From Gillisella vitis (lineage in GTDB: Bacteria > Pseudomonadota > Alphaproteobacteria > Rhizobiales > Rhizobiaceae): a stretch of DNA of 64,000 bases. The stretch is from NCBI RefSeq assembly GCF_014204625.1, contig NZ_JACHLU010000009.1, positions 1 through 64,000 of the forward strand. The letters run 5' to 3'. A program made the position numbers and the translations under genes. The notes under the pieces were generated by a model that saw only the letters and a list, made by a program, of their open reading frames with translations, made no database searches and was not told where the DNA came from. The number at the start of each line of letters is the position of its first letter. Within the stretch, counting starts at the first letter, position 1. Shown one piece after another: positions 7,798-16,845 of the stretch.

Positions 7798-9449
7798 AGC
7801 GCCCCAAACTTAGCCCCACAGTCAGCACCAAGGATTTTAAGGAAAACCTTGCCCGCATGGCTGACGAGCTGGCCCGCTGGGTGGACCTGTCCGTCACCGC
7901 CTTTGCCGCCGACCCCAAGGCCAAGGCGGAACGGCTGACGAAGACACGCGACCGGGAAACAGGGTTCCGCTTTTTTCTGGAAACCTATCTGCCTCATTAT
8001 GTGAAGGGCGACCACAGCCGTTTCCATGAAGAGATTTTTGCACGGGTGCCGCAAATTCTAACGTCAAACAAGGGCGTTAGAGACCTATTTATCGCCCCGC
8101 GTGGCTCGTCCAAATCCACCCACCTGTCGCTAGGCTTTGCGCTCTATTGCCTGTGTCTGGGGTATAAGCGTTATATTCTGGAAGTCTGCGATGTGTATGC
8201 GCAGGCCGCTCTTCTGATTGAAGCCATCAAGGCCGAGCTGACCACCAATCCGCGTCTGGCCCATGATTTTCCAGAGGCCACAGGACAAGGCCGGGTCTGG
8301 CGGGAGGGTGAGATTGTCACCGCTAACAATATTCGCGTTGAAGGGCTTGGCGCGGTGCAAAAGCTGCGTGGCCGTCGCCATGGACCGCATCGCCCCGACC
8401 TGATGTTTTTTGACGATCTGGAAAACGACGAAGCGGTGCGCTCTCCCGAGCAGCGCAAGAAACTGGAAACATGGATCAAGCGGGCAGCCCTCAAAGTCGG
8501 CCCACCGGACGGCTCAATGGATGTGGTCTGGGTTGGCACCGTGTTGCATTATGACGCCGTGCTGGTGCGGGCGGCAAAATCGCCGGTGTGGCGGGTTGCC
8601 GAGTTCCAAGCCATCATGCGCTTTCCCGACCGCATGGATCTGTGGGACCGGTTCGAAGAGTTTTATCACAACCAGGGCGAAGACGCCGCCCGCGCATTTT
8701 ACGACGCCAACAAGGCGGATATGGATGCCGGGGCCATCGTCAACTGGCCGTCGATGCAACCGCTTGTCTGGCTGATGCTGGAACGCGCTGCCGACCATGA
8801 CAGTTTCCAGACCGAATATCAAAACAAGCCGATCAGCGAAGGCAGCCCGTTCAACCGCCTGACGTTCTGGACCTTGCGGCAACCCGACCTGATCCACTTC
8901 GGCGCGCTTGATCCATCGCTTGGCAAAAAGGGCCATGGGCGCGATCCATCCGCCATTCTGATCGGCGGCTTTAATCGGCTCACCGGCACCATGGATGTGG
9001 TCGAAGCCTCCATTCGCCGCCGCCTGCCGGATATCATCATTGCCGACATTATCGCCCTTCAGCGTGAATATCGTTGCCTGTTGTGGTTCGTCGAAACGGT
9101 GCAGTTTCAGGAATTCTTGCGCACCACCTTGATGGTGGAAGCGGCCAAACAGGGTGTCGGGATTTCCGCCGTGCCGATCATTCCCCATGCCGACAAGGAT
9201 TTGCGCATTGAGCGCCTTCAGCCACCGATTGCTAACGGCATGATCCGCCTCAACCAGACCCAACAGACGTTGATTGACCAGCTGCAACAATGGCCCAACG
9301 CCGACCATGACGACGGGCCGGATGCGCTCGATATGCTGTGGCAACACACCTTGCAATATGCGGGCGGCGGTCAATCTGTGGGCGTCAATGCGGGCGTGAT
9401 GACAGCCGGGCAGACCGGCTCTGACAATTATGGAGATTACCGCCTGTGA
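7794..9449 (+). CDS. Large terminase subunit (Mu gp28-like)
   Basis: A 551-aa packaging motor and headful nuclease. The ATPase part has a Walker A-like APRGSSKST at residues 101-109 and a Walker B motif (LMFFDDLE) at 203-210. The C-terminal RNase H-like nuclease shows ALDPSLGKKGHGRDPSA near residue 370 and a DDGPDALDML motif near residue 505. It packages phage and flanking host DNA into proheads. It overlaps DUF1804 and the portal by four bases each, so the packaging genes are coupled. Confidence 0.93.
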   Translation: MKRPKLSPTVSTKDFKENLARMADELARWVDLSVTAFAADPKAKAERLTKTRDRETGFRFFLETYLPHYVKGDHSRFHEEIFARVPQILTSNKGVRDLFIAPRGSSKSTHLSLGFALYCLCLGYKRYILEVCDVYAQAALLIEAIKAELTTNPRLAHDFPEATGQGRVWREGEIVTANNIRVEGLGAVQKLRGRRHGPHRPDLMFFDDLENDEAVRSPEQRKKLETWIKRAALKVGPPDGSMDVVWVGTVLHYDAVLVRAAKSPVWRVAEFQAIMRFPDRMDLWDRFEEFYHNQGEDAARAFYDANKADMDAGAIVNWPSMQPLVWLMLERAADHDSFQTEYQNKPISEGSPFNRLTFWTLRQPDLIHFGALDPSLGKKGHGRDPSAILIGGFNRLTGTMDVVEASIRRRLPDIIIADIIALQREYRCLLWFVETVQFQEFLRTTLMVEAAKQGVGISAVPIIPHADKDLRIERLQPPIANGMIRLNQTQQTLIDQLQQWPNADHDDGPDALDMLWQHTLQYAGGGQSVGVNAGVMTAGQTGSDNYGDYRL

Positions 9450-10858
9450 GCCGCAAGACCAGAAAAACCCGCGCTAATTTTGCCGACACCACAGATGCAA
9501 GCTTGACTGCTACCAGCCGCAAGAACCTTCCGGCTGAAGCCGCAACGCTGATTGCTAACGTTACCAACGACATCACCATTCCGTTCTTTTCCGGCTCATT
9601 GCAACATGCGGATGATACGTTGATTGCGCGTGGTGGCGGCAATGGTCTCAAAATCTATGACGAGATCAAGCGCGACACCCATGCCTCCGCCTGCCTTACC
9701 AAGCGCAACAAGCATTTGGTTGCCCGCGAGTGGGAGGTAAATGCCGCGTCCGATGCGCCGTTAGACGTGGAAGCTGCTGATTTTGTGAGATCAGTCATCA
9801 AAGGCCTGCCGTTTGACGGGATTTGTGAAGACTTGAGCGGTGGCGCAATCCATAAGGGATTTTCCGTCTCAGAGGTGGTTTGGGCGCGTGATGGGCGCTG
9901 GATCAAACCACAGCGCATTGTCAGCCATGATCAGCGCCGCTTTGCTTTTGGTCAGGATTGGCGGCCACGGCTGCGCACCTGGACGAATATGAATGACGGC
10001 ATTGAGTTGCCAGACCGCAAGTTTATTGTGCACCGTCACGGTGTTGTCGGCAATAATCCTTATGGTCTCGGGCTTGGCTATCAGCTATTTTGGGCGGTGC
10101 TGTTCAAACGTGAAGGCATAGCCTTCTGGCTGCATTTTCTCGACAAGTTCGCTGGACCAACAGTTATCGCTCAAACGCCTTACGGCATGTTGAGCGATGA
10201 GCAGCGCCGCCTGCTCAACAATCTGGCCAGCATTCGCACCAGCTCCGCCGTCACCGTGCCAGTTGGCACGGACGTTAAGTTTTTGGAAGCGGCTCGTTCT
10301 GGCTCTGTCAGCTATCAGGAATGGCTGGAATATTGGGACAAGCAGATTTCCATTTGCATCTTGGGCGAGACGCTCACCACCGATATTGGTTCCAGCGGTT
10401 CTCGCGCTGCCGCCGAGACCCACGCGGGGATGCTCGACCTGTTGGTGGATAGTGACGCCGACCACCTGTCCGATACCTTGCACTACCAGCTTATCCGTTG
10501 GTTGGTCGAGTATAATTTCCCCGGCGCTGGTGTGCCGCGTGTCTGGCGCGTCCGCCCCTCGAATGAGACGGCCAAGGCCGAAACCCGAAAGGCCAAGGCG
10601 GAAGCTGCAAGTTCCGAACACGCCGCCCTGATTGAGATCATCGCCAGCGCTGCCAATATTGAGGACGATGACACCGCCCGCGAATTCATCACCTCATTCG
10701 ATTTGACCCATAGTCTCTCGGATCAGGCGATTGATCGGCTGGTAGAAGCGCGGTTTGCGTTTATGGATGGCAAGCGGGCAAAACAGCCTGCGCCCGGTAG
10801 CGCTCCCGCATTTTCCAGCCTGTTCGGGCCGCTTGGCTCAAAAAAAAACTGCATTTGA
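9446..10858 (+). CDS. Portal protein, DUF935 family (Mu gp29-like)
   Basis: A 470-aa portal with a GTG start inside the terminase stop. Family marks include the KRNKHLVAREWEV stretch near residue 85, the FSVSEVVWARDGRWIKPQ region, and the LGETLTTDIGSSGSRAAAETH segment near residue 310. Portals form the dodecameric DNA gate at one capsid vertex. A Lys/Ala-rich helix (ETAKAETRKAKAEAASSE) lies near residue 375. The gene ends inside the start of the F-like gene. Confidence 0.93.
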   Translation: MSRKTRKTRANFADTTDASLTATSRKNLPAEAATLIANVTNDITIPFFSGSLQHADDTLIARGGGNGLKIYDEIKRDTHASACLTKRNKHLVAREWEVNAASDAPLDVEAADFVRSVIKGLPFDGICEDLSGGAIHKGFSVSEVVWARDGRWIKPQRIVSHDQRRFAFGQDWRPRLRTWTNMNDGIELPDRKFIVHRHGVVGNNPYGLGLGYQLFWAVLFKREGIAFWLHFLDKFAGPTVIAQTPYGMLSDEQRRLLNNLASIRTSSAVTVPVGTDVKFLEAARSGSVSYQEWLEYWDKQISICILGETLTTDIGSSGSRAAAETHAGMLDLLVDSDADHLSDTLHYQLIRWLVEYNFPGAGVPRVWRVRPSNETAKAETRKAKAEAASSEHAALIEIIASAANIEDDDTAREFITSFDLTHSLSDQAIDRLVEARFAFMDGKRAKQPAPGSAPAFSSLFGPLGSKKNCI

Positions 10859-12414
10859 CGGCAAGCTTTGCTGATGACGCTGACCCCGTCAGCGATCTGA
10901 CGGACCAGCTCGAAACCTTGGCCGCCAGCCTTTCCACCCGCCGCCTCAATACCATCCGCTCCGCCATTGAGGCAGCAAACGACTATCCAGACGCCGCCCG
11001 CGCCATTCTCACCCTTGGCGCAAAATGGACCCCGGATGCGCTTGGCAAATTGCTGGGTGATGGCTTGGAACTGGCAGCACTTCAGGGCCGCGAGGCGGTG
11101 TTTCTGGATGGCGACGACGACGGCGCACGCTTTGCCGATGCGGATGTGTTCAACCAACCGTTTAAAGAACAGATTGACTTTTTCACGCAGAAGCGTGGCA
11201 AGCCTACCAAAGACTGGACCGATGCCATGCGTGGCACTCATGACCGCGCCTTTGTGATTGCCGGAGCAACCGACCTTGCCATGCTGTCTGATTTCCAGAC
11301 CGCCATTGCCAGCGCCATGCAAAACGGCACCACTTTTGCCGATTTTCAAAAGGACTTTGACAGGATCGTCGCCAAATACGGCTGGGCTCACAAGGGCGAG
11401 CGCGGCTGGCGTAGCCGGGTAATTTTTGAAACCAACATGCGCACCAGCCACATGGCCGGGCGGCTCAAGCAGATGCGCGATCCCGATGTTCTGAAACTGC
11501 GGCCCTATTGGGAATATCGCCACGCCGAGACCCGCAAGCCCAAAATTCCTCGTACCCAACATGTGGCGTGGCATGGCAAATGCTACCCGCATGATGACCC
11601 GTTCTGGCAAACACACTTCCCGCCGAATGATTGGCATTGTTCTTGCGGTGTGCGCTCGCGCTCCTTGCGAGACCTGAAGCGAATGGGCAAAGACGGCCCC
11701 GATCCATCACCGGAAATTCTAACGGAACCCATGCTGGACCCGATCACCGGCCAGTTGATCGAACAACCGCAAGGCGTCGGCTATGGCTGGGATTATGCCC
11801 CCGGCGATGTTTGGGAGCGCGGCCTTGTGCCGTCCAATCTGATGGGCCAGGGCAAGGTGTTGATCGACAATCCGCGCATGGCGGTGGAGATCGACGTGCC
11901 AGAACCCTTAGAGGAGTTGCTCAAAAAGGCCAAACCGTTCAAGGCGAAAGAGCTGCCCGAAGGCTTGCCACCTGAAGACTACGTGCGCGCCTTTCTCGAA
12001 CCCTTTGGCGGCGACATTGGCAAGGCCGTGCTGTTTGAGGATAAGGCCGGGACAAAAGTGCCGATTTCGGATCAGCTGTTTCGGGACCGGAAAGGGGCTT
12101 TGAAGGTGATGAAGGGTGACAGGGCAAGCATAACATCCCTGCTGGCTGAAGCCTTGATGGACCCGGACGAAATCTGGTTGGGAGTTTCCAAGAAAAGAGA
12201 CCCGGTTGACCGTGAGACAGGCGAGTTGATTGTTGATCGTCGCTATATCCGGGCCGACCGCAAGAATGGCTTGATGATTGTGTTCGAGATTGGAGAGCGC
12301 CTCTGGGAGGCCATTACTGCCTACAACACGACAAAGCCGAATGGTGATGCGGATCTGCGAAGTCTTGATAATCGTCGCGGTGGAAAGCTGATTTACAAAC
12401 GCCCGAAAAAGTAA
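10855..12414 (+). CDS. MuF-like head morphogenesis protein fused to PBECR-type nuclease domain
   Basis: A 519-aa protein starting at TTG, overlapping the portal stop. Residues 60-300 are the MuF/SPP1 gp7-like head protein, with the FETNMRTSHMAG motif near residue 190 and a His/Cys cluster (HFPPNDWHCSCGVRSRS) near residue 260. Residues about 375-519 form a separate domain. It starts with KVPISDQLFRD, contains LLAEALMDPDEIWLGV and RRYIRADR, and ends KLIYKRPKK; this is the layout of the PBECR barnase/EndoU/RelE-like nuclease domains often joined to MuF. A hairpin terminator follows. Confidence 0.88.
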   Translation: MTASFADDADPVSDLTDQLETLAASLSTRRLNTIRSAIEAANDYPDAARAILTLGAKWTPDALGKLLGDGLELAALQGREAVFLDGDDDGARFADADVFNQPFKEQIDFFTQKRGKPTKDWTDAMRGTHDRAFVIAGATDLAMLSDFQTAIASAMQNGTTFADFQKDFDRIVAKYGWAHKGERGWRSRVIFETNMRTSHMAGRLKQMRDPDVLKLRPYWEYRHAETRKPKIPRTQHVAWHGKCYPHDDPFWQTHFPPNDWHCSCGVRSRSLRDLKRMGKDGPDPSPEILTEPMLDPITGQLIEQPQGVGYGWDYAPGDVWERGLVPSNLMGQGKVLIDNPRMAVEIDVPEPLEELLKKAKPFKAKELPEGLPPEDYVRAFLEPFGGDIGKAVLFEDKAGTKVPISDQLFRDRKGALKVMKGDRASITSLLAEALMDPDEIWLGVSKKRDPVDRETGELIVDRRYIRADRKNGLMIVFEIGERLWEAITAYNTTKPNGDADLRSLDNRRGGKLIYKRPKK

Positions 12415-12426
12415 GTGGCCAATAAA

Positions 12427-12450
12427 AAAGGCCGGGGTGATCCGGCCTTT
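12427..12450 (+). terminator. Intrinsic terminator after the MuF-like gene
   Basis: The arms AAAGGCCGG and CCGGCCTTT form a 9-bp perfect stem with a six-base loop, 12 bases after the stop codon. The stem begins in an A-run and ends in a short T-run, the usual bidirectional terminator shape. It separates the head morphogenesis gene from gpG. Confidence 0.7.
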
Positions 12451-12531
12451 GTGGCAGGGTGCTAGCTTGACCATCACCGTCTACGCTTCCCTGACGTGAT
12501 CAATATACGCCAACCACAAGGAAAAGTCGAG

Positions 12532-12996
12532 ATGACAGGTATCAGTTACAAGGCCACCATTGACGACGCCGACATGCGTGAAAAGCTGGCCGCTTTGATC
12601 GGCAAGATGCAGCACACCGAAGGTTTTTACAAAAACGTGGGCGAGCATTTGCTCAACTCGGTGAAGGACAATTTTGAAAACGAGAGCGCCCCGGACGGCA
12701 CCCGCTGGAAGACTTTATCGCAAGCCACCCGTGATCAACGCTCAAAAAAATACGGCAACGCCCCCAGCACGATCTTGCGCGCCTCTGGCGATCTGATGAA
12801 CTCCATCAACATGCAGGCGAGCAGTGACGACGCCCGAATCGGATCAAGCCTGATTTATGCTGCCATTCACCAGTTCGGCGGTGATGCGGGACGGGGAAAG
12901 AAAGTCACCATCCCGGCGCGGCCTTATCTGGGGCTATCATCGGCGGATAAAGAAGAAATCTTTGCCATTGCCGAGGACTGGTTGGCAGTGGAATGA
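12532..12996 (+). CDS. Virion morphogenesis protein gpG (Mu gp31 / P2 S-like)
   Basis: A 154-aa protein with the family sequence SAPDGTRWKTLSQATRDQR near residue 60, ILRASGDLMNSI, and the C-terminal IHQFGG and IPARPYLGLS segments. The family acts in head-tail completion or tail assembly. ATG 12532 is chosen because AAGGAAAAG precedes it; an in-frame GTG at 12496 would add 12 residues. It stands alone between a terminator and a 270-base gap. Confidence 0.88.
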   Translation: MTGISYKATIDDADMREKLAALIGKMQHTEGFYKNVGEHLLNSVKDNFENESAPDGTRWKTLSQATRDQRSKKYGNAPSTILRASGDLMNSINMQASSDDARIGSSLIYAAIHQFGGDAGRGKKVTIPARPYLGLSSADKEEIFAIAEDWLAVE

Positions 12997-13194
12997 GTTT
13001 TCCAAACGCCGCCACAGAGGCGCTATGAACCCTCGGAATAGTCAATGATACCGGATTTCGGTTTGCCTTGCGTTAGAGGCGCGTTAGAAATCGACTGGAA
13101 GGCCAACGAGACGCCAAGCCCGCACCGCAAATGCAATGCGGGCTTGAAACTCCCCGCCAACTGTCGCATGTTGGCCCTGCAAAACGAATTCCGC

Positions 13195-13216
13195 TGACCG
13201 GACCTCTGTCCAGTCA
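13195..13216. promoter_or_regulatory. 22-bp dyad, copy 2 of 4, upstream of protease/capsid genes
   Basis: TGACCGGAC-CTCT-GTCCAGTCA, identical to copy 1 except one base in the right arm that breaks the pairing. It lies 52 bases before the protease ATG, in a 272-base gap that holds no gene. Two reverse-strand CTAACG words (13071 and 13082) lie upstream in the same gap. In Mu the late promoter P-I maps to this place, so an activator-dependent promoter is the favoured reading. Confidence 0.6.
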
Positions 13217-13268
13217 GACGTAGGCTCAAACTCCGGCATGGTGGCTTCAGATGATTTCTGGAGCCGAT

Positions 13269-14420
13269 ATGACCACCGCTTCAAGCACACCCACCAAGAC
13301 CACCACCGCCCGCCCAAGCACCGCCCGCATTGAGGTTTTCCGCCCCGGCACGTTTCAGCCTATGGAAGGCGATGCGCTCACTTATACCGCTGCCGATTTG
13401 AAGGCGGTGGCGGATGCGTATGATCCTGCAACGGCCCCGGCTCCTGTGGTGGTTGGTCATCCTTCGACTGACGCGCCCGCCTATGCTTGGGCGACGGGGT
13501 TTGAATATGATGCCAGCGCACAAAGGCTTTATGCCACCGTGGGCGAGATTGACCCGGCCTTTTCTGAGGCCGTGAAGGCCGGGCGCTATAAAAAGGTCAG
13601 CCTGTCATTCTTCCGGCCCGATCATGCGGCCAATCCGGTTCCCGGCACATGGTATCCCAAACATATCGGGTTTCTTGGCGGTGCTGCTCCGGCAGTGTCG
13701 GGTTTGAAGAACGTCCAGTTTTCCGCCCCGGACGCCACCGTCACCGTGTCCGCTGATTTTGGCGAACGCGGCTTTGAAGACAGCGCCAGCCTGTTTCGCA
13801 GCATCCGCGATTTCCTGATTGAGAAGTTTGGCATGGATGATGCCGACAAGGCTTTGCCGTCCTACCGGATTGATTGGCTCTCTGAAGCCGAGATCTTAGC
13901 CCCCATCTCGCAGCCGTCATTTTCCACACATCCTAACGTTCTTCCGACCACAAAGGAGCCTGTTGTGACACAGCCGAACCCGGACTTTGCCGCCCGCGAA
14001 GCCGATCTTACTGCGCGTGAGGCGCGGCTTAAAGCCCGCGAACGCGAAACCGCAGAAGCGGAACATGCCGCCTTTGCAGAAGGCCTTGTGGCCGAAGGCC
14101 GTTTGCTGCCAGCCTCAAAAGACAAGGTCGTCTCGATCCTCAACGCCCTGCCTGTAGAAACTTCTGTGAGCTTTGCCGCTGGCGAAGCCGCTGTTCCCGT
14201 CGCTAACGCCTTGCGCGATCTTTTGGCGGCACAGCCCAAGGCCGTCTCGTTCGGCGCGCTTGATCTGCCGGAAGCCGGTGCAGATGACGCCAGCGCGTCC
14301 TTTGCCACCGATGGCAAGCCCGTAGACCCCGCCGCCATGGAGCGCCACACCAAGGCGCTTGCCTATCAAAACCAGCACCCCGGCACGGATTATCTCGCTG
14401 CCGTGCGGGCCGTCGGCTGA
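13269..14420 (+). CDS. Capsid maturation protease (Mu gpI-like)
   Basis: A 383-aa Mu I-family prohead protease. Residues 1-200 carry the protease: VVVGHPSTDAPAYAW near residue 60 holds the conserved GHP, and KKVSLSFF near residue 110 holds the Ser. Residues 235-300 form a charged coiled coil (ADLTAREARLKARERE) typical of a scaffold. ATG 13269 has GGAG at 7 bases; an in-frame ATG at 13251 is less likely. An internal start inside this frame probably makes the separate scaffold. Confidence 0.88.
   Translation: MTTASSTPTKTTTARPSTARIEVFRPGTFQPMEGDALTYTAADLKAVADAYDPATAPAPVVVGHPSTDAPAYAWATGFEYDASAQRLYATVGEIDPAFSEAVKAGRYKKVSLSFFRPDHAANPVPGTWYPKHIGFLGGAAPAVSGLKNVQFSAPDATVTVSADFGERGFEDSASLFRSIRDFLIEKFGMDDADKALPSYRIDWLSEAEILAPISQPSFSTHPNVLPTTKEPVVTQPNPDFAAREADLTAREARLKARERETAEAEHAAFAEGLVAEGRLLPASKDKVVSILNALPVETSVSFAAGEAAVPVANALRDLLAAQPKAVSFGALDLPEAGADDASASFATDGKPVDPAAMERHTKALAYQNQHPGTDYLAAVRAVG
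13965..14420 (+). CDS. Nested scaffold protein from an internal in-frame start (Mu gpZ-like)
   Basis: Inside the protease frame, AAAGGAG at 13952-13958 is followed by a GTG at 13965 in the same frame, giving a 151-aa product. It begins just before the coiled coil rich in Ala, Arg and Glu. Mu makes its scaffold Z the same way from the 3' part of I. The strong ribosome-binding site in mid-gene is the evidence in the sequence; the scaffold role follows from the Mu parallel. Confidence 0.7.
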   Translation: MTQPNPDFAAREADLTAREARLKARERETAEAEHAAFAEGLVAEGRLLPASKDKVVSILNALPVETSVSFAAGEAAVPVANALRDLLAAQPKAVSFGALDLPEAGADDASASFATDGKPVDPAAMERHTKALAYQNQHPGTDYLAAVRAVG

Positions 14421-14437
14421 TTGGAGGAGTTTGACCC

Positions 14438-14776
14438 ATGCAGTTTTTCCACTCGGTTTATAGCGACACCATTACCGCCACCACGCTGTTTGATGCCTTT
14501 GATCTTGTTGGCTTCGATGATGGCAAGATCACCATTGACGACGCGCCGGTGAAGGGTGTGGCCCAGAACCCGGCCACCGAGATCGGCCTTGATGTGGCCG
14601 CAACCTTGATCGGCACGTCCCGCGTTCGCGCTCGTGGTGCCATCACCAAAGGGACTAAATTGATTTCCGCCGCAAGCGGTGGCGTCAAGGCAGCGCCCGC
14701 TAACGCCGCAAACCCGTTTGCCGTGGCGCTCACCGATGCCGCTGACGGCGAATTCGTCACAATTCTCATTCGTTAA
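14438..14776 (+). CDS. Capsid decoration-like protein
   Basis: A 112-aa protein between protease/scaffold and major capsid, with GGAGG upstream. Short beta-rich segments such as SRVRARGAITKGTKLISAA and the ending DGEFVTILIR resemble DUF2190/decoration-type proteins found at this place. These proteins are thought to stabilise the capsid surface. The family call is by resemblance and position. Confidence 0.65.
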   Translation: MQFFHSVYSDTITATTLFDAFDLVGFDDGKITIDDAPVKGVAQNPATEIGLDVAATLIGTSRVRARGAITKGTKLISAASGGVKAAPANAANPFAVALTDAADGEFVTILIR

Positions 14777-14788
14777 GGACATTTGCCC

Positions 14789-15742
14789 ATGACCACTCGC
14801 GCCCTCAATCAGCGAACCGCCGCCGTTGTCGATCCGATCTTGTCCACCCATGCCCGTGGCTATCGTAACTCCACCTTCATTGCCGACACGCTGTTTCCCC
14901 GTGTCACCATCCCCAGCCGCTCCATGCGGGTGCTGAAGTTCGGCAAGGAAGCGTTTCGGATGATGAACACCCGCCGCGCACCGGGAACCAATAAGAAGCG
15001 CATTCAATACGGCTATGCGTCCGACCCGATTAGCCTTGTGCAGGACGCACTGGAAGGCGTTGTGCCGATTGAACATCAGGAAGAGGCCCAGACTGTGCCG
15101 GGCATTGATCTGGGAGCCGGTGCGGTCAATATGGTGCTGGATGTGGTGGACCTTGGCCACGAACATGAAAGCGCCAGGCTTGCCCGCAATCCCGACAATT
15201 ATGACGCCAACCACAAGCTGGCGCTGACGGGTGCAGACCGCTGGGCCGATACCGCCAGCGATCCGAAGACCGATTTTGACGACGCCAAGGAGACCGTTCG
15301 CCGCTCGATTGGCCGTTATCCCAACACTTTGGTCCTTGGTCCCAATGCGGGCAACGCGCTGAAGAACCACCCGAAGCTCAAGGAGCAGTTCAAATATACC
15401 GGGCGCGACTCGATCACGGCAGATATGATTGCCGCCTATTTCGACGTCAAAAAGGTGGTGATTGGTGCTGCCATCTACCTGCCGGAAACGGCGGATGATG
15501 CGGCCTTGGCCAATGATGTCTGGGGCGATGACGCCATTTTGGCCTATGTGCCGGAAGCTGGCGATAATTTTCAGGTGCCGTCGTTCGCCTATACCTATGA
15601 GCTGAAAGGCTATCCGCAGGTCGAACAGCCGTATTTCGAGCGCAGCAACGATAGCTGGATTTACCCCACCAAAGTCGAGCGACGCCCTTACCTTGTGGGG
15701 GCTGAAGGCGGCTTTCTGTTCCAGAATGCGGGGTCCAAATGA
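14789..15742 (+). CDS. Major capsid protein (Mu gpT-position)
   Basis: A 317-aa protein placed right after the decoration gene. Features include IADTLFPRVTIPSRSMRVLKF near residue 35, a helical LVQDALEGVVPIEHQEEA stretch, and the C-terminal YPQVEQPYFERSNDSW segment, as in phage coat proteins of the HK97-fold set with an N-terminal array of this type. ATG 14789 has AAGGAC upstream. Hundreds of copies form the icosahedral shell. Confidence 0.88.
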   Translation: MTTRALNQRTAAVVDPILSTHARGYRNSTFIADTLFPRVTIPSRSMRVLKFGKEAFRMMNTRRAPGTNKKRIQYGYASDPISLVQDALEGVVPIEHQEEAQTVPGIDLGAGAVNMVLDVVDLGHEHESARLARNPDNYDANHKLALTGADRWADTASDPKTDFDDAKETVRRSIGRYPNTLVLGPNAGNALKNHPKLKEQFKYTGRDSITADMIAAYFDVKKVVIGAAIYLPETADDAALANDVWGDDAILAYVPEAGDNFQVPSFAYTYELKGYPQVEQPYFERSNDSWIYPTKVERRPYLVGAEGGFLFQNAGSK

Positions 15743-16284
15743 CCGATCTTGTTTCCGTGACACTGACCGGACCCGCCAAGATTGATGGCCGTCGCAAACC
15801 TGCCGGGACCACAATTGAGGTGTCCACCACGCTTGCGCTGCAACTGGCAGCGTCCCGCGTCATCAACCCGGAGCTGGCACGGTCGCTCTCGGATGCTGTG
15901 AACGCAACGCCGTTGGAGAGTGATTTTCAGGCAGCGGTGGATGCGGCAGTTGCTGGACGGCTTGAAAAAGCGAACGCCAAGGCGATGTTGGATGCGGCAG
16001 CTGTCACATCGCTCGAAGCTGCACGCGATGCCCTTAAGGCAAAGGTCACAGAGGCCAACGTCTTGTTGACGGAAGCCCGCGAAGAAGCTGCCGCGTGGAA
16101 GCGCTTGTCGGATGAAGCAACAGGCAATCTGACCAGCACGGAAAAGGCCCTTCAAACGGCCCGTGACCAGATTGCTGAACTGGAACGGCAACTGTCCGAA
16201 CAGGCAAAGCCGGAACAGGCCGAACCTGAAGCGACCGAGCAGGCCAAGCCCGCAAAAACCGCCAAAGCCACCGCCACCAAATAA
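15739..16284 (+). CDS. Coiled-coil virion protein of the gp35 position
   Basis: A 181-aa protein coupled to the capsid gene by ATGA. Residues 1-50 form a small beta domain (VTLTGPAKIDGRRKPAGTTIEV) like the N-terminal domain of FluMu-type gp35 proteins. Residues 60-155 are a long coiled coil (ARDQIAELERQLSEQ). The C-terminus is a low-complexity Ala/Lys/Pro/Glu tail. A head-completion or structural role is inferred from position. Confidence 0.65.
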   Translation: MTDLVSVTLTGPAKIDGRRKPAGTTIEVSTTLALQLAASRVINPELARSLSDAVNATPLESDFQAAVDAAVAGRLEKANAKAMLDAAAVTSLEAARDALKAKVTEANVLLTEAREEAAAWKRLSDEATGNLTSTEKALQTARDQIAELERQLSEQAKPEQAEPEATEQAKPAKTAKATATK

Positions 16285-16318
16285 GGCCCGTCCCGAAGCC
16301 TCCCAAGCCGGGCCTTTT
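16283..16318 (+). terminator. Terminator-like hairpin after the coiled-coil gene
   Basis: AAGGCCCG and CGGGCCTT pair across an 18-base loop and are followed by TTTT. It overlaps the stop codon region, before the DUF1320 gene. The large loop makes it a weaker terminator, so partial readthrough into the tail genes is likely. Confidence 0.5.
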
Positions 16319-16377
16319 CAGCGGGGTGGTCGGCCACCCAGCCACCCCGCTGTCTTTCTCCAATCAGGATCAAATCC

Positions 16378-16845
16378 ATGCCGCGTTTTCTAACGGTTGA
16401 TGACTTTACCAGCGCATTTGGCCTTGCCGAGGTTTCGCAAATTGCAGGCATTGGCAATCTGAATGATCCGGCAGGCCGCTCATTGGATACGGTCAAGATC
16501 GAAACGGCCATCACATGGGCTGAAGACATTCTGATCGGCTATGCCCGCGCCCGTTATAAAATCATCGAAACCCTGACGCCGGAAACCACCCCGGCACTGG
16601 TCAAGGGGCTGATTGCCGATGTGGCGCGCTATCGCTTGCGCGACAAATCCGGTGGGCAAGGCCAAGTTTCGGAAACCGTCAAGGAACGCCATGACACGGC
16701 CATGGCCAATATCAAGGCCGTGGCCTCTGGCAAGTTCGAGCTGCCGATTGCGGGTGAACCAGTCAATGGCGAGGCCGGGTCGATTGGCAGCGAGGCGATT
16801 ATTCCACCATCGCCGGTTGCCTCTATGCTGCACGGGTGGCGCTGA
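16378..16845 (+). CDS. DUF1320 head-tail connector protein (Mu gp36-like)
   Basis: A 155-aa DUF1320 protein. Typical family pieces are the N-terminal MPRFLTVDDFTSAFG, the AEDILIGYARARYKI segment near residue 50, and LIADVARYRLRDKSG. In Mu this protein lies at the head-tail junction. Its TGA overlaps the next ATG. The upstream CTAACG at 16390 lies within codons 4-6 and uses the rare CTA Leu codon. Confidence 0.88.
   Translation: MPRFLTVDDFTSAFGLAEVSQIAGIGNLNDPAGRSLDTVKIETAITWAEDILIGYARARYKIIETLTPETTPALVKGLIADVARYRLRDKSGGQGQVSETVKERHDTAMANIKAVASGKFELPIAGEPVNGEAGSIGSEAIIPPSPVASMLHGWR

Noticed and set aside
14390..15814. Long - strand frame of 474 codons opposite the major capsid gene
   Set aside because: It mirrors the codon bias of the capsid gene on the + strand and has no recognisable domain.
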